Below, one piece after another: positions 26,350 through 34,254 of a DNA stretch of 64,000 nucleotides; the stretch's first letter is position 1; every line of letters starts with the position of its first letter. The stretch comes from a bacterium. GTDB lineage: Bacteria; Pseudomonadota; Gammaproteobacteria; Pseudomonadales; Moraxellaceae. Below the pieces are notes generated by a model. The model worked only from the letters and a program-made list of their open reading frames with translations. It was not told the origin of the DNA and searched no databases. The stretch is taken from positions 434,001-498,000 of the forward strand of contig JAQSDB010000002.1 in assembly GCA_029945725.1 (NCBI GenBank). The letters are read 5' to 3'. The position numbers and the translations under genes were made by a program.

Positions 26350-27237
26350 ATGGCAGTGAATAATGAGAAAAAGGCCCAGTCTGGTCGGCTTTACCGTTTG
26401 GCTTATGCCGCAAAACTTGTGGGGCATACAAACAAATCCCTTATGGCGCTGATTATGAAAGGGGATCTGGAGGGGTGTGTGGAGGTGCCTAACGCGCTTA
26501 TGGTGTTGATATCCCAGCCAGAATGGGTCGCTAAAGAGGATCGGCCTCCAGATGTCGTGCTCATGGGTGCGTGGGATAAACCGCCTGTCTTCAGATTGGC
26601 CGCCCCGAAGAGCTCGATTCGGTTTCTATGCCTCGATCTTTCTGCAGAGGAAGGCTCGCAAGCTAAATTTGCCAATAAAGTATTCTCCAGCGCTTTCAAA
26701 TCTTTGGATAAAGAAGATGTTGGCTCTGGAGTAATAGTTGAAAGGGTTGCGCCTCAAGACGTGCTGCCTGGTGAGCACGACTTGAAAGGTAGTCAGTTCT
26801 GCTTTGTAGTCTTCCCTGACGGCAAGCCCCCCCTACCACCGGATAGGCCGTATCAGCTAGCTCCCGTGTACCCAATATCAGTAGAAGTAACCCCTGAAGT
26901 TCTTTGGGTGACGGGAGACAGTCTCATTGGTCTTTCTTCTGAAGTGTCAGGGGGTAATACCGATGGCTCTAGTGCTTCTCCTAAAGTCTGGGAATCAGCT
27001 TCAGCAAAGAAAGGGCTCAGGCCCATAGGCAGGCCATCACGCTTCCTTTCAGTTCTGCAGATGGCAGAAAAGATTGGCCTGTCCAAGTCGAGTATCAACA
27101 ACATGACTAGAAAATCCCATCCGAACTTCGACCCCTTTTTTCCACAGAAAATCTCTATTGCAGGTCGTATTTTGTATGACGAGGGTGAGATAGAAGAGTG
27201 GATGGAACGAAAAAAGAAGGATCGTGGTCTCAGATGA
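26350..27237 (+). CDS. Island protein with C-terminal helix-turn-helix, unknown
   Basis: 295-residue protein I do not recognise as a whole. The C-terminal ~60 residues look like an AlpA/excisionase-type HTH: SVLQMAEKIGLSKSSINNMT, then PFFPQKISIAGRILYDEGEI and EEWMERKKKDRG. The N-terminal 60 residues may hold a second HTH (LAYAAKLVGHTNKSLMALIM). The middle is an uncharacterised region rich in Pro and Ser. It probably acts as a regulator or recombination directionality factor of the island. It is the first gene after the palindromic control region and precedes the first Gp2-like gene by ~40-100 bases. No strong ribosome site is visible; the ATG at 26350 has a GGGAG directly before it. Confidence 0.55.
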   Translation: MAVNNEKKAQSGRLYRLAYAAKLVGHTNKSLMALIMKGDLEGCVEVPNALMVLISQPEWVAKEDRPPDVVLMGAWDKPPVFRLAAPKSSIRFLCLDLSAEEGSQAKFANKVFSSAFKSLDKEDVGSGVIVERVAPQDVLPGEHDLKGSQFCFVVFPDGKPPLPPDRPYQLAPVYPISVEVTPEVLWVTGDSLIGLSSEVSGGNTDGSSASPKVWESASAKKGLRPIGRPSRFLSVLQMAEKIGLSKSSINNMTRKSHPNFDPFFPQKISIAGRILYDEGEIEEWMERKKKDRGLR

Positions 27238-27279
27238 ATATGCTCTCGGGTTTTCGGTGCATGGGGGCAGTCCCAGGCC

Positions 27280-28398
27280 ATGGAGACTACTGGCACATGC
27301 TTGACGATGCCGGGTCATCGTGGGACTTGGATGGGGGCTGTAATGAAAACCAGTAAAAAAATGATCTCTGGGGTGCAGGATCATGAAATTTATGATGCCC
27401 TCGGCACGGACTTCTTCATCAAGTGGGATCAGGAGAAGTGGCCGGTTGCTCCTCCTGAAATGGCGCCTGACTTTGAAAGCTATTGTAGCCTAAGTTTATT
27501 GATGGACAGGATAACCTCTGGAAATGGACCAGCCTTCTTTGAAGAGTATCAGGAGCGGCACCGTGACTATCGTGCTACATCCATTGGCATGATGATGCAA
27601 AAAATGGGTGACTTCATTTCTTCCAGAAGGCAGTTCGCAAGGCTTAGCGAGAAGCTGCAGCTGTTCTTCGAAGGGGCGGACCACATGGGGTTGTACATAA
27701 ATCAAGACCTTCGGGTGGATGCGAACTGGCAGCCCCCGGAGTTGAATTATCACCGTTATAACTTGTTGGTAAACTTCCTAAGGGAGCGAAGTCATCAGCC
27801 AAGCTTCTTGAAAATGGAAAAGGCCCGAAAAGAACGATCCGATCGGAGAATCAAGGACTCTTTAACTTATATCAGAAAACTTTTTTCTCAGAATCAACGA
27901 CTTTATGTGATACGAATGGATTTTGGGCACTATGTTGATACTTGGGTAGCGGAGGATGCAGCATCCTTGGCGCTATTACAGGCCGATTTAAGTAAGTTCA
28001 TTAATAGAATTTCTAAAAGACTCCAACCCTTTCAGTATCTTGTTGGTCATATCTGTAGTCTGGAGTACGGTCCATACAAGGGGCCTTATGGGCATATCCT
28101 GTTCTTCTTTGATGAAGGGTTTGCTACAAGGGAGTACATGATAGTAAGTGCAGTTACTCAATGTTGGCGGCAGGTCGTAGCCAAAAATAGTGGCAAAACT
28201 GGAGTTTGTATTAATTGTCGTGAAAATGGATCTTCCTTGCGAAAAGAGGGACGGGGGTTGATCTCGCTAAATGATAAGCAGCTCTTTCAAGAATTGGTTC
28301 GGGAAATTTGCTATACAGCGAGAATGCCTGAGGCACTTGGCTTGGCGAGCCATAAGGGGAAAAAAACTTACAATCTGGGAAGAGCGGTTGCTCGCTGA
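27280..28398 (+). CDS. Inovirus Gp2-like (YagK/YfjJ-type) replication protein 1
   Basis: 372-residue protein (351 if translation starts at the ATG at 27343, which is more likely to be natural but lacks a clear ribosome site). The C-terminal half resembles the inovirus-type Gp2 domain: LYVIRMDFGHYVD (residues ~208-220) and GHICSLEYGPYKG plus YGHILFFFDEG (~257-280). This domain is thought to start rolling-circle replication. The usual His-x-His of the second motif is His-x-Leu here, so one metal-binding residue may be missing. The N-terminal half (DYRATSIGMMMQKMGDF) is unassigned. Together with the second copy at 30768 it suggests the element replicates after excision. Confidence 0.6.
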   Translation: METTGTCLTMPGHRGTWMGAVMKTSKKMISGVQDHEIYDALGTDFFIKWDQEKWPVAPPEMAPDFESYCSLSLLMDRITSGNGPAFFEEYQERHRDYRATSIGMMMQKMGDFISSRRQFARLSEKLQLFFEGADHMGLYINQDLRVDANWQPPELNYHRYNLLVNFLRERSHQPSFLKMEKARKERSDRRIKDSLTYIRKLFSQNQRLYVIRMDFGHYVDTWVAEDAASLALLQADLSKFINRISKRLQPFQYLVGHICSLEYGPYKGPYGHILFFFDEGFATREYMIVSAVTQCWRQVVAKNSGKTGVCINCRENGSSLRKEGRGLISLNDKQLFQELVREICYTARMPEALGLASHKGKKTYNLGRAVAR

Positions 28399-28691
28399 TT
28401 ATCTGTTTAGATCCAGTGTTGTCCTCTGGTTATAAATTATGTTTTACGATTTATGGAAATGCTAATCCTTGTTTTAGTGGATTACTCCTGAGTCAGTATC
28501 ATTTGGTTGAATCTGCATATTCGCTATTCATGGCCTGAGGCCGATACCATCGTCAGATGCCAAGTATTTCGGCGATTGTTCATATAATTTCGGGTGTACT
28601 TGGGCCTGAGTGGACTTGTCTGTACATGAGCGGCCTGCAGTAAATCCTCACGGAGTTCCGTTATCGGATGAGTGAATCCGAGGAACTACCC
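28399..28691. other. Intergenic region before alpA
   Basis: 293 bases without a gene. A TATAAT-like -10 (GTTCATATAATTTC near 28577) suggests a separate promoter for alpA and the ATPase gene. Confidence 0.4.
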
Positions 28692-28886
28692 ATGCAAATC
28701 ATGCGATTGAAAGCTGTTATTAACTCAACTGGCCTTGGCCGCTCTTCCATATACAAGTCCATCGCTGAAGGAACCTTTCCAAAATCGGTGTCTTTGGGGG
28801 ATAGGGCGGTTGGCTGGGTGTCTAGCGAGGTGGAAAACTGGATCAAGAATCGGATTGAGGCGCGGGATAAAAAACAGACGTCGTAA
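28692..28886 (+). CDS. alpA: AlpA-family transcriptional regulator
   Basis: Small HTH protein of 64 residues. The ATG at 28692 is chosen because it has a GAGGAA ribosome site seven bases before it; the ATG at 28668 would add eight residues. MQIMRLKAVINSTGLGRSSI, followed by YKSIAEGTFPKSVSL and GWVSSEVENWI, is a textbook AlpA/MerR-like winged HTH. In CP4-57, AlpA activates the integrase and drives excision; here it may do the same or act on the palindromic region at 26.1 kb. It is followed by the HerA-like gene 66 bases downstream. Confidence 0.88.
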   Translation: MQIMRLKAVINSTGLGRSSIYKSIAEGTFPKSVSLGDRAVGWVSSEVENWIKNRIEARDKKQTS

Positions 28887-28952
28887 CTGTTATGAACAGC
28901 GACAGCTCATTCTACAACAACCCTCTCCACTAAACAAAAAAAGGTGATGCCT

Positions 28953-30227
28953 ATGAACAATTCCTCTTTTAGAAAAGCCATGCTTCGTATGCAACTGACG
29001 GCAGCCTGTGAAATATTTCCAGGGTCACCCGAATATCGTAAGTATGCCAAGTCCTTCATGCCAATAGATATATCGCTGGGCCATGAGCCAGATACCATTG
29101 ATGCTATGCGCTGGTGCCCCGGCAAAGAAGACAATGGATTCTTTTTGATTCTAGGCGCTTCCGGTTCAGGCAAGACGGAAGCCCTGAAGTTGATTGGAAA
29201 TCAGCTGGTTGAACATGCCATTCCTGTGCTGGTGCTGGACTTCCATGGTGATGTCATTTTTCCGGGGCTAAGCTCTGTAATGATGTCTTCAGGTTTTGGC
29301 AGCACGGTGGGAGTGAATCCAATGGAGCTGGATTCTCAGCAGGCGCATGATGTCGGACTTTATGATCAGCGAATGGCGCTGGTAGAAATGATAAGCCGGG
29401 TCATTCCGGACATTAGTCATAATCAAAAAGTGACGCTGACAGAGGCCATCGCGTGTGCATACCAGCATGCAGGCATCTTTGATGACGATCCACGGACCTG
29501 GTGGAATCCCCCTCCCACCTTTGCCACGGTATTGGAGCTTCTGGAAGCGTGGGCTGACGATGAAAATATGAAGAGCCGCCGTCCGACAATCCGGGGGTGC
29601 ATCGCGGTAGTCAAATCTATTTTCGGTCATCCGATATTCCGGCGTGACTGTAGCTTGTCAGTTGACGAGATATTGTCTGCAGGCGCCCGTGTTGACCTCA
29701 GCAAGGTGCCAGATGGGATACGTTATATCGCTGCAGATACCTTGCTCCGGAAAATATTCAGGGCGCTGCTGCTAAAGGGGCCCATTCCCGTAAGCCCTGT
29801 CGATGATCTGGAGCGGTTCAGGCTATTCATTATGATCGATGAGGCCAAAATATTGAGCGCAGCAACAGGCCATCCGAACGATTCTCGTTTGATTCTGAAT
29901 CTTCTGATTACCGAAGGTCGCAAGTTTGGCATTGGCCTGATCATGGCATCCCAGATGAGCGAGCACTTTGGGGCGGAGGTTAAAGCGAGTGTGGCCACTC
30001 GGCTGGTGTTGAAGCCCATGGACAGCAATCAGGCCAAGAAGAACGCGCCAGATATGCAGGTCTCGCCGCAGGATCTACTGGATCTGAAGGGGCGCGGGAG
30101 TGGCTTCTTCAAGCCCCGAAGTGGCCAAGGGACGCAACGGATTCAGGTGGATAAGTTCACTGATCACAGTAAACCTGCTCCTGAGCCTGATGAATGGGAG
30201 CCATACGTTGGCGTAGGCGGGATCTGA
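28953..30227 (+). CDS. HerA/FtsK-like DNA-pump ATPase
   Basis: 424-residue P-loop ATPase (start at ATG 28953 with AAGG eight bases upstream; GTG/ATG codons just before are possible). Walker A is GASGSGKT (residues 68-75) and Walker B LFIMIDEA (291-298), followed by the sensor-like stretch EGRKFGIGLIMASQM (321-335), then TRLVLK. This order is that of the HerA/VirD4/TraD-type hexameric DNA translocases. There is no membrane helix, unlike FtsK or VirD4, so it is more like soluble HerA. Possible roles: moving the island's DNA during transfer or packaging, or working with a nuclease. No NurA-type nuclease or SIR2 partner lies beside it. Its position between the two Gp2-like genes argues for a replication-transfer role. 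Confidence 0.75.
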   Translation: MNNSSFRKAMLRMQLTAACEIFPGSPEYRKYAKSFMPIDISLGHEPDTIDAMRWCPGKEDNGFFLILGASGSGKTEALKLIGNQLVEHAIPVLVLDFHGDVIFPGLSSVMMSSGFGSTVGVNPMELDSQQAHDVGLYDQRMALVEMISRVIPDISHNQKVTLTEAIACAYQHAGIFDDDPRTWWNPPPTFATVLELLEAWADDENMKSRRPTIRGCIAVVKSIFGHPIFRRDCSLSVDEILSAGARVDLSKVPDGIRYIAADTLLRKIFRALLLKGPIPVSPVDDLERFRLFIMIDEAKILSAATGHPNDSRLILNLLITEGRKFGIGLIMASQMSEHFGAEVKASVATRLVLKPMDSNQAKKNAPDMQVSPQDLLDLKGRGSGFFKPRSGQGTQRIQVDKFTDHSKPAPEPDEWEPYVGVGGI

Positions 30228-30335
30228 ATAAGTTAGCCGTTAAGCGCTTCAATTCTTGGCGTAACTAGAATAACCAGCCTGAGTTCTTTGCAGGCGCAGT
30301 GAGTGTCCGGTTAACTCTAACCAATGCAGCCACAG

Positions 30336-30417
30336 GCATGAGAGCCTCAGCCAGGTGCTGAGGCTCTCATGCCTTGCGAGGTGTTGGAGGATGGCATTAC
30401 AAGATGCCATCCTCCAA
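30336..30417. repeat. Two tandem perfect hairpins
   Basis: Hairpin 1: GCATGAGAGCCTCAGC / GCTGAGGCTCTCATGC, a 16-base stem with a 5-base loop (30336-30372). Hairpin 2: TTGGAGGATGGCAT / ATGCCATCCTCCAA, a 14-base stem with a 6-base loop (30384-30417). They are separated by 11 bases. Neither is followed by a T-run, so they are not ordinary terminators. Confidence 0.88.
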
Positions 30418-30546
30418 TGCCCAATCTCAGGCAATTGATTTTGTATTCAATACGCGGAAGTCCCATGTAGGGCGGGCGTTGCGACCGAATTTTACGAGGA
30501 AATAATTCGGGTTTTAATATTATCACTAGTGCCAACTAGTATTAAT

Positions 30547-30613
30547 CCATACATAAAACACATTACACAGAGTATGTATTCATTACATTTATCTTGGTTA
30601 AGGTAATGTGTTT
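30547..30613. repeat. AT-rich nested inverted repeats
   Basis: AAACACATTAC (30556-30566) / GTAATGTGTTT (30603-30613) is a perfect 11-base pair enclosing 36 bases; CATACAT...ATGTAT pairs lie inside or beside it. ACTAGT occurs twice just before it (around 30527 and 30535). This resembles an initiator-binding or strand-opening region. Confidence 0.65.
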
Positions 30614-30767
30614 AAACCCCAAGCACATGATGCTTGATCACACAAGATAACAACTATCACCATCTTCAGTAAGACAACAAGCTGAAATGCATGATTAGTG
30701 AAAGCGGTAAGTAGAAAATAACTGGCGATGTGTCTTCTTATGAAATTAACCGTGAGAGACAACCGTT

Positions 30768-31787
30768 ATGAAAAGTTTAGAACCGCAATGGGATTTCACA
30801 AGTGACGCCCTTGGGCTGATCAGTATTGAGTTTCTGGTGAATAACATCACGCGTCGTCAAATGGAGCTAATGTCAGCGCCAGGTAGTCGGAGGGATGTGG
30901 ACTCTCAAGAGCGGGTGTATCGAGACAGGATATTAGGCAATTTGCGTAACCTTCTGGATCTGTATCGGCGTGGATATGTCTACAGCGAGCTGATTGAGGC
31001 TTTCTGGGTTGCCTGTCGACACGTAGGGCTGCTGAATGATCATGGAATGACGTGGATGGCCACGAGCTCTCCGCATGCGGCTGTAGATGAGTTAATCCGG
31101 ATGTTGCCTGGGATAGTGATGAGTGATGAATGCCAGAGACGTGCAGCTGATCGTCGGTATGAGGCTCATGTGAAAAGACAGGGTATAGAGCGTTATACCC
31201 AGGCAGTGCTAGATGTTTACTCAAGGCCGCTGGTGGTTAGAGTGGACGTGGGTTTTCGGAAAGACGTACAGCCGTACGTCACGATTGATGCGCTGTATGA
31301 GGCAGTTGACCGGTTCAATGCCATGCGAAAGCAGGGGCATCCCCTGTTTGATCACCTCACGGGACATCTGCTTAATCTCGAGCAAGGAGTCGACCGGGGT
31401 TTTCACGCGCATCTGGGGCTCATCTACAACGGTTCTGAAATCCTAAGCGACCGCTATCGAGGGGAGATGGTAGGGGAGGCGTGGGCGACCTGTACGGGCG
31501 GGATGGGCACGGTGTTCAACTGCAATGCCAACAAGGCAGAGTATGAACGTCGAAACTGCTGTGGATTGGGAGTGGTCGATCGTAACGATGCGGTAAAGCG
31601 AGCCCATGTGGTTACAGCGATGCAGTACCTCTCAGAGCCGGATAAGGACGACCAGTACCTTCGTATGAAGCCGGAAGGGCGACGTACTTTCTGGAGAGGG
31701 CAGCTTCCAAAAATTGAAGAGCATCGACGTGGTCGACCTCCGATGTCGCATGGCGTGATGCCGGGTGAGGATGAGCAGGAGTTCTAA
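30768..31787 (+). CDS. Inovirus Gp2-like (YagK/YfjJ-type) replication protein 2
   Basis: 339-residue protein of the same domain type as the one at 27280 but only distantly similar. The domain runs from LVVRVDVGF (residues 155-163) to HLTGHLLNLEQG (196-207) and DRGFHAHLGLIYNG (209-222). Here the His-x-His metal motif (H213, H215) is intact, and Glu205 lies at the usual spot. It should start rolling-circle type replication, perhaps at the hairpin region directly upstream. It is the last gene of the island. A hairpin follows the stop. Confidence 0.65.
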   Translation: MKSLEPQWDFTSDALGLISIEFLVNNITRRQMELMSAPGSRRDVDSQERVYRDRILGNLRNLLDLYRRGYVYSELIEAFWVACRHVGLLNDHGMTWMATSSPHAAVDELIRMLPGIVMSDECQRRAADRRYEAHVKRQGIERYTQAVLDVYSRPLVVRVDVGFRKDVQPYVTIDALYEAVDRFNAMRKQGHPLFDHLTGHLLNLEQGVDRGFHAHLGLIYNGSEILSDRYRGEMVGEAWATCTGGMGTVFNCNANKAEYERRNCCGLGVVDRNDAVKRAHVVTAMQYLSEPDKDDQYLRMKPEGRRTFWRGQLPKIEEHRRGRPPMSHGVMPGEDEQEF

Positions 31788-31819
31788 ACGGGTATCCGGG
31801 ATGGACGCTTTGCACGCAA

Positions 31820-31846
31820 TAAAAAGCCCGCACTAGGCGGGCTCAT
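31820..31846. terminator. Hairpin after the second Gp2-like gene
   Basis: AAAAAGCCCGC-actag-GCGGGCT. The T-run is only on the minus strand (reading leftward), so it would stop leftward transcription better than the rightward island genes. Confidence 0.6.
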
Positions 31847-31850
31847 TTGG

Positions 31851-31995
31851 TGTCGCTGCGATTTCTGCGTATTCCGGTGAATTCCGCCATCGATTCTGGC
31901 CTGAAATCCGCCACTGATTCTTGCGTCAAATCCGCCACCCATTCTGGGGACAAAGCCGCCACCCGCTCTGGTCGTGTCTCCGCCAGCATAAGTAG
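31851..31995 (+). repeat. IS21-type terminal repeat remnant
   Basis: Begins TGTCGCTGCGATTTCTGCG and carries five ~24-base degenerate direct repeats of the form ATTCTGGCCTGAAATCCGCC. Such multiple end repeats are known from IS21-family elements. No transposase follows here, so this is a one-ended relic from a larger element. Confidence 0.65.
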
Positions 31996-32251
31996 GCAGA
32001 GAGTTTTGTGATCAAGGACAGTGAGTGCTCAAACCTTGAGCAAAAGGGGCTGTGATGACGCTGGGAAAAAGTCAGAAGCTGCAAGAAGAGTCGTTAGGAC
32101 GTTGATGACTACAATCCATGTCAACCAAGCCTGGAGGCAAGCGCCGTGAATAAAGGCCTAATGCGGCGGAAAGCGACGTGGGCACGCTCCAGTACTACAA
32201 GCGGCATAGTCAATAACAGAACCTGCCGGGGAAGGCCCCTCTCATCGAATC
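31996..32251. other. Unassigned stretch between IS remnant and ATPase fragment
   Basis: I see no gene or clear site here. It looks like mosaic debris joining two fragments. Confidence 0.5.
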
Positions 32252-32725
32252 ATGGCAATGATCGAAAGTTATCTCAGCCGTGCCGGTATCCAGGATGCTC
32301 GTGGCAATCTGCTACCAGAGGACAAGCTGACGATTGTGTCCGAATTGCAGGCCGCAGGCGAAGTCGTCGGCATGGTGGAAGATGGCGTTAATGATGCGCC
32401 GGCGCTGGCAAAATCCTTTATCGGTTTTGCAATGGGAGCAGCAGGCACCGACACGGCACTGGAAACGGCTGATGTGGCACTGATGAAAGATGATCTGCGC
32501 AAACTGCCAGCCTTCATCGCCCTGAGCCGTCGGGCATCGCGGGTGCTGTGGCAAAACATCACCGTGGCGTTGGCAATCAAGCTTGTTTTTTTTGCCCTGG
32601 CATTGGCGGGAGCGGCCACACTCTGGATGGCTGTCTTTGCTGACATGGGCGCCAGTCTGATTGTTGTATTCAACGGCCTGCGCTTGTTGCGTGGGGGAGA
32701 GGGCCAAGCTCAAAAGGGAGGGTGA
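32252..32725 (+). pseudogene. C-terminal fragment of a heavy-metal P1B-type ATPase
   Basis: 157 residues matching only the last fifth of a CadA/ZntA/PbrA-type pump: GNLLPEDKL, the hinge motif, [21 protein letters not shown] and the last membrane helices to [10 protein letters not shown]. Metal-binding, phosphorylation (DKTGT) and most membrane parts are absent, so it cannot pump. The hinge motif reads MVEDGVND rather than MVGDGIND. It resembles the C terminus of the intact PbrA at 56442-58847 in outline but with many differences, so it is not a direct recent duplicate. It is probably a relic of an earlier resistance operon. Confidence 0.85.
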
Positions 32726-32871
32726 TGCTGTTTGGGCTTCAAACGTTGGTTTTTAGCAAAGGAAAAAACCTGCCTCAATGAGGCGATCTTATATTGCACA
32801 GAAAAGCAGGGATCAACTTCGAGCAGTTAAGATCGAAGTATCTCGTTCTAAAAATTCCTGAGGTAATGCGG

Positions 32872-34149
32872 CTAAAGCGGTATTGAAATCGACTCCACTC
32901 CCTTCAAGCCGCTACCAAAACGGGCAATAGACTCCCGATGCTGGCGTAGTTCGCTGTATGGCAGAAACTTGAGACTCAGCTCCCGAACTCGTGAAAATGC
33001 GGGCCTAGAAAACTGCCCTTGCACATCTGCTGCACGATTGTCTGGTGCCACCAAGAAATAGGTACTGCTAAGGTGCTCGGGAGCACTCAAGGCTAGATCC
33101 AACATGCGCACGATGCCTGAATAGATGCTGGTGCTGTGCTCCACCTCAAAGGCAGCAGCCACTTTTCCGGATGGCTCCAGCCACAGCACATCAATCAGTC
33201 GGATCATGTCGATGGCCGTGGATGTTTCCAAGTTACCAGGGAGCTGCGTCATGCATCCATCGCAGAGCCTGCCATTTGCATAAGAGCGATTGCGGTCATT
33301 ACTGGCAATCCATACCGAGAATCCCAGCGCCTTGCCTAAGTCACGCAGCCAGCCTTGAATTTCCGTATGCGTGTAATCTGACTCCCGCGCAGCTTGCAAT
33401 GCCTTGGCGGATTGAGTGCTTTCTTCACGCACCGCGGCAAGGTCAACATCAAACCGCAGCCTGGCCGCCTCAGAGTGATCATGAGGCGGGGTGGGATAAC
33501 GACCGCTGCCAACATCAAACAAAAATCCCGCTAAGGCGCCAAAGTCATTCGAGAGCGTTTGCTGATGACGAGTCATCAACTCTTGCATGCCACGACGCAT
33601 AGCCAAGTAATCAGCCCAACGTCCCAGTTTGACCTTGCTGCCGGTGATGGCGTTGTAACCGTTGACAATGGCGGTGTTGAACGGTGGAACCCTCGTGGGG
33701 TGAAGGAAATATAGTAAGTTGGCGGCAGCGGGCCCAAGTCCCTTTATCTGGTGACGATCCAGCGCGTGAATGGCTTCAATCAGTGCCTGATCACTGTTAC
33801 AGCACAAGCAGGTGTTCAGGAAGTGTCCGAAGGCACGCTGGTTCTCCGGGTTTTCATAGATGTCCGGAATGCGTAACTTGGGTTTCCACAAAAAGGCATG
33901 GTCTGCCCCCCTGAAAATCTGGCGCTGCTCTGCAATGGAGTGCACCACCGTCTCCAGAGAGGACCCCCGATACAGATTGCCAAAAGTGCCTGACTCGATC
34001 TCGGCAATCACGGCCTGCAGGCCACGGCGGATGGATCGGAAGTTCTTGAGGCGCTCTTCCCATAGGAACCAAGTCTGATAGGTTCCGCTGGGGTCTGTGC
34101 GCCAGCGATTGAGCAAGACATTGATCAAAAGGGTATTCGTATTATCCAC
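32872..34149 (-). CDS. HhH-like plus PD-(D/E)XK nuclease protein, possible restriction enzyme
   Basis: 425-residue protein from a GTG start at 34149. The first half contains IKGLGPAAANLLYFLHPTRV (~135-154), similar to helix-hairpin-helix DNA-binding segments of base-excision glycosylases. The second half looks like a restriction-endonuclease fold: LIDVLWLEPSGKVAAAFEVE (~318-337; Asp320, Glu335/Glu337 as the PD-(D/E)XK triad) and then the helix SIYSGIVRMLDLAL. CxxC-like cysteines (LCDGCM, ~296-300) are also present. A role in DNA cleavage, possibly of modified or foreign DNA, is inferred; no methylase is adjacent. It lies alone between an ATPase relic and the copper module, in a likely transferred region. 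Confidence 0.55.
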   Translation of the reverse strand: MDNTNTLLINVLLNRWRTDPSGTYQTWFLWEERLKNFRSIRRGLQAVIAEIESGTFGNLYRGSSLETVVHSIAEQRQIFRGADHAFLWKPKLRIPDIYENPENQRAFGHFLNTCLCCNSDQALIEAIHALDRHQIKGLGPAAANLLYFLHPTRVPPFNTAIVNGYNAITGSKVKLGRWADYLAMRRGMQELMTRHQQTLSNDFGALAGFLFDVGSGRYPTPPHDHSEAARLRFDVDLAAVREESTQSAKALQAARESDYTHTEIQGWLRDLGKALGFSVWIASNDRNRSYANGRLCDGCMTQLPGNLETSTAIDMIRLIDVLWLEPSGKVAAAFEVEHSTSIYSGIVRMLDLALSAPEHLSSTYFLVAPDNRAADVQGQFSRPAFSRVRELSLKFLPYSELRQHRESIARFGSGLKGVESISIPL

Positions 34150-34254
34150 TGGCGGCGTTGTCCCTATTCATGGTTGTCATCGGCAGGAATACCTGCCCTG
34201 CCCAGATGCTGTAAATGGTGCATCTGGGCAGGGCTTGACCATTTAGCAGCCGAC

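Larger units (their letters stand above)
30228..30767. other. Hairpin-rich intergenic region, candidate origin
   Basis: 540 bases without a gene. Two perfect tandem hairpins lie at 30336-30417, and an AT-rich block with nested inverted repeats at 30526-30613. This lies just upstream of the second Gp2-like gene, the position expected for a rolling-circle origin in small replicons. See separate entries. Confidence 0.6.
24240..31850. mobile_element. Integrative island with integrase, AlpA, two Gp2-like Rep genes and HerA-like ATPase
   Basis: About 7.6 kb of DNA between mutS and an IS21-like remnant, with visibly lower GC than the chromosome. In order: tandem arm-type repeats, P4-type integrase, palindromic control region, HTH protein, Gp2-like protein, AlpA, HerA/FtsK-like ATPase, hairpin-rich intergenic region, second Gp2-like protein. 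Integrase plus AlpA plus YfjJ/YagK-type Gp2 recalls E. coli CP4-type elements. No structural phage gene, relaxase or secretion gene is present. Exact ends are not defined: no flanking direct repeat could be matched, so the right end may lie elsewhere or be deleted. Confidence 0.7.

Noticed and set aside
28953-30227. HerA-like ATPase as partner of the SIR2 gene (known SIR2-HerA defence pair)
   Set aside because: The SIR2 gene is 16 kb away in a different context, so a functional pair in one operon is not supported.
31820-31846. Standard rightward terminator for the island
   Set aside because: No T-run on the plus strand; the T-run is on the minus strand only.
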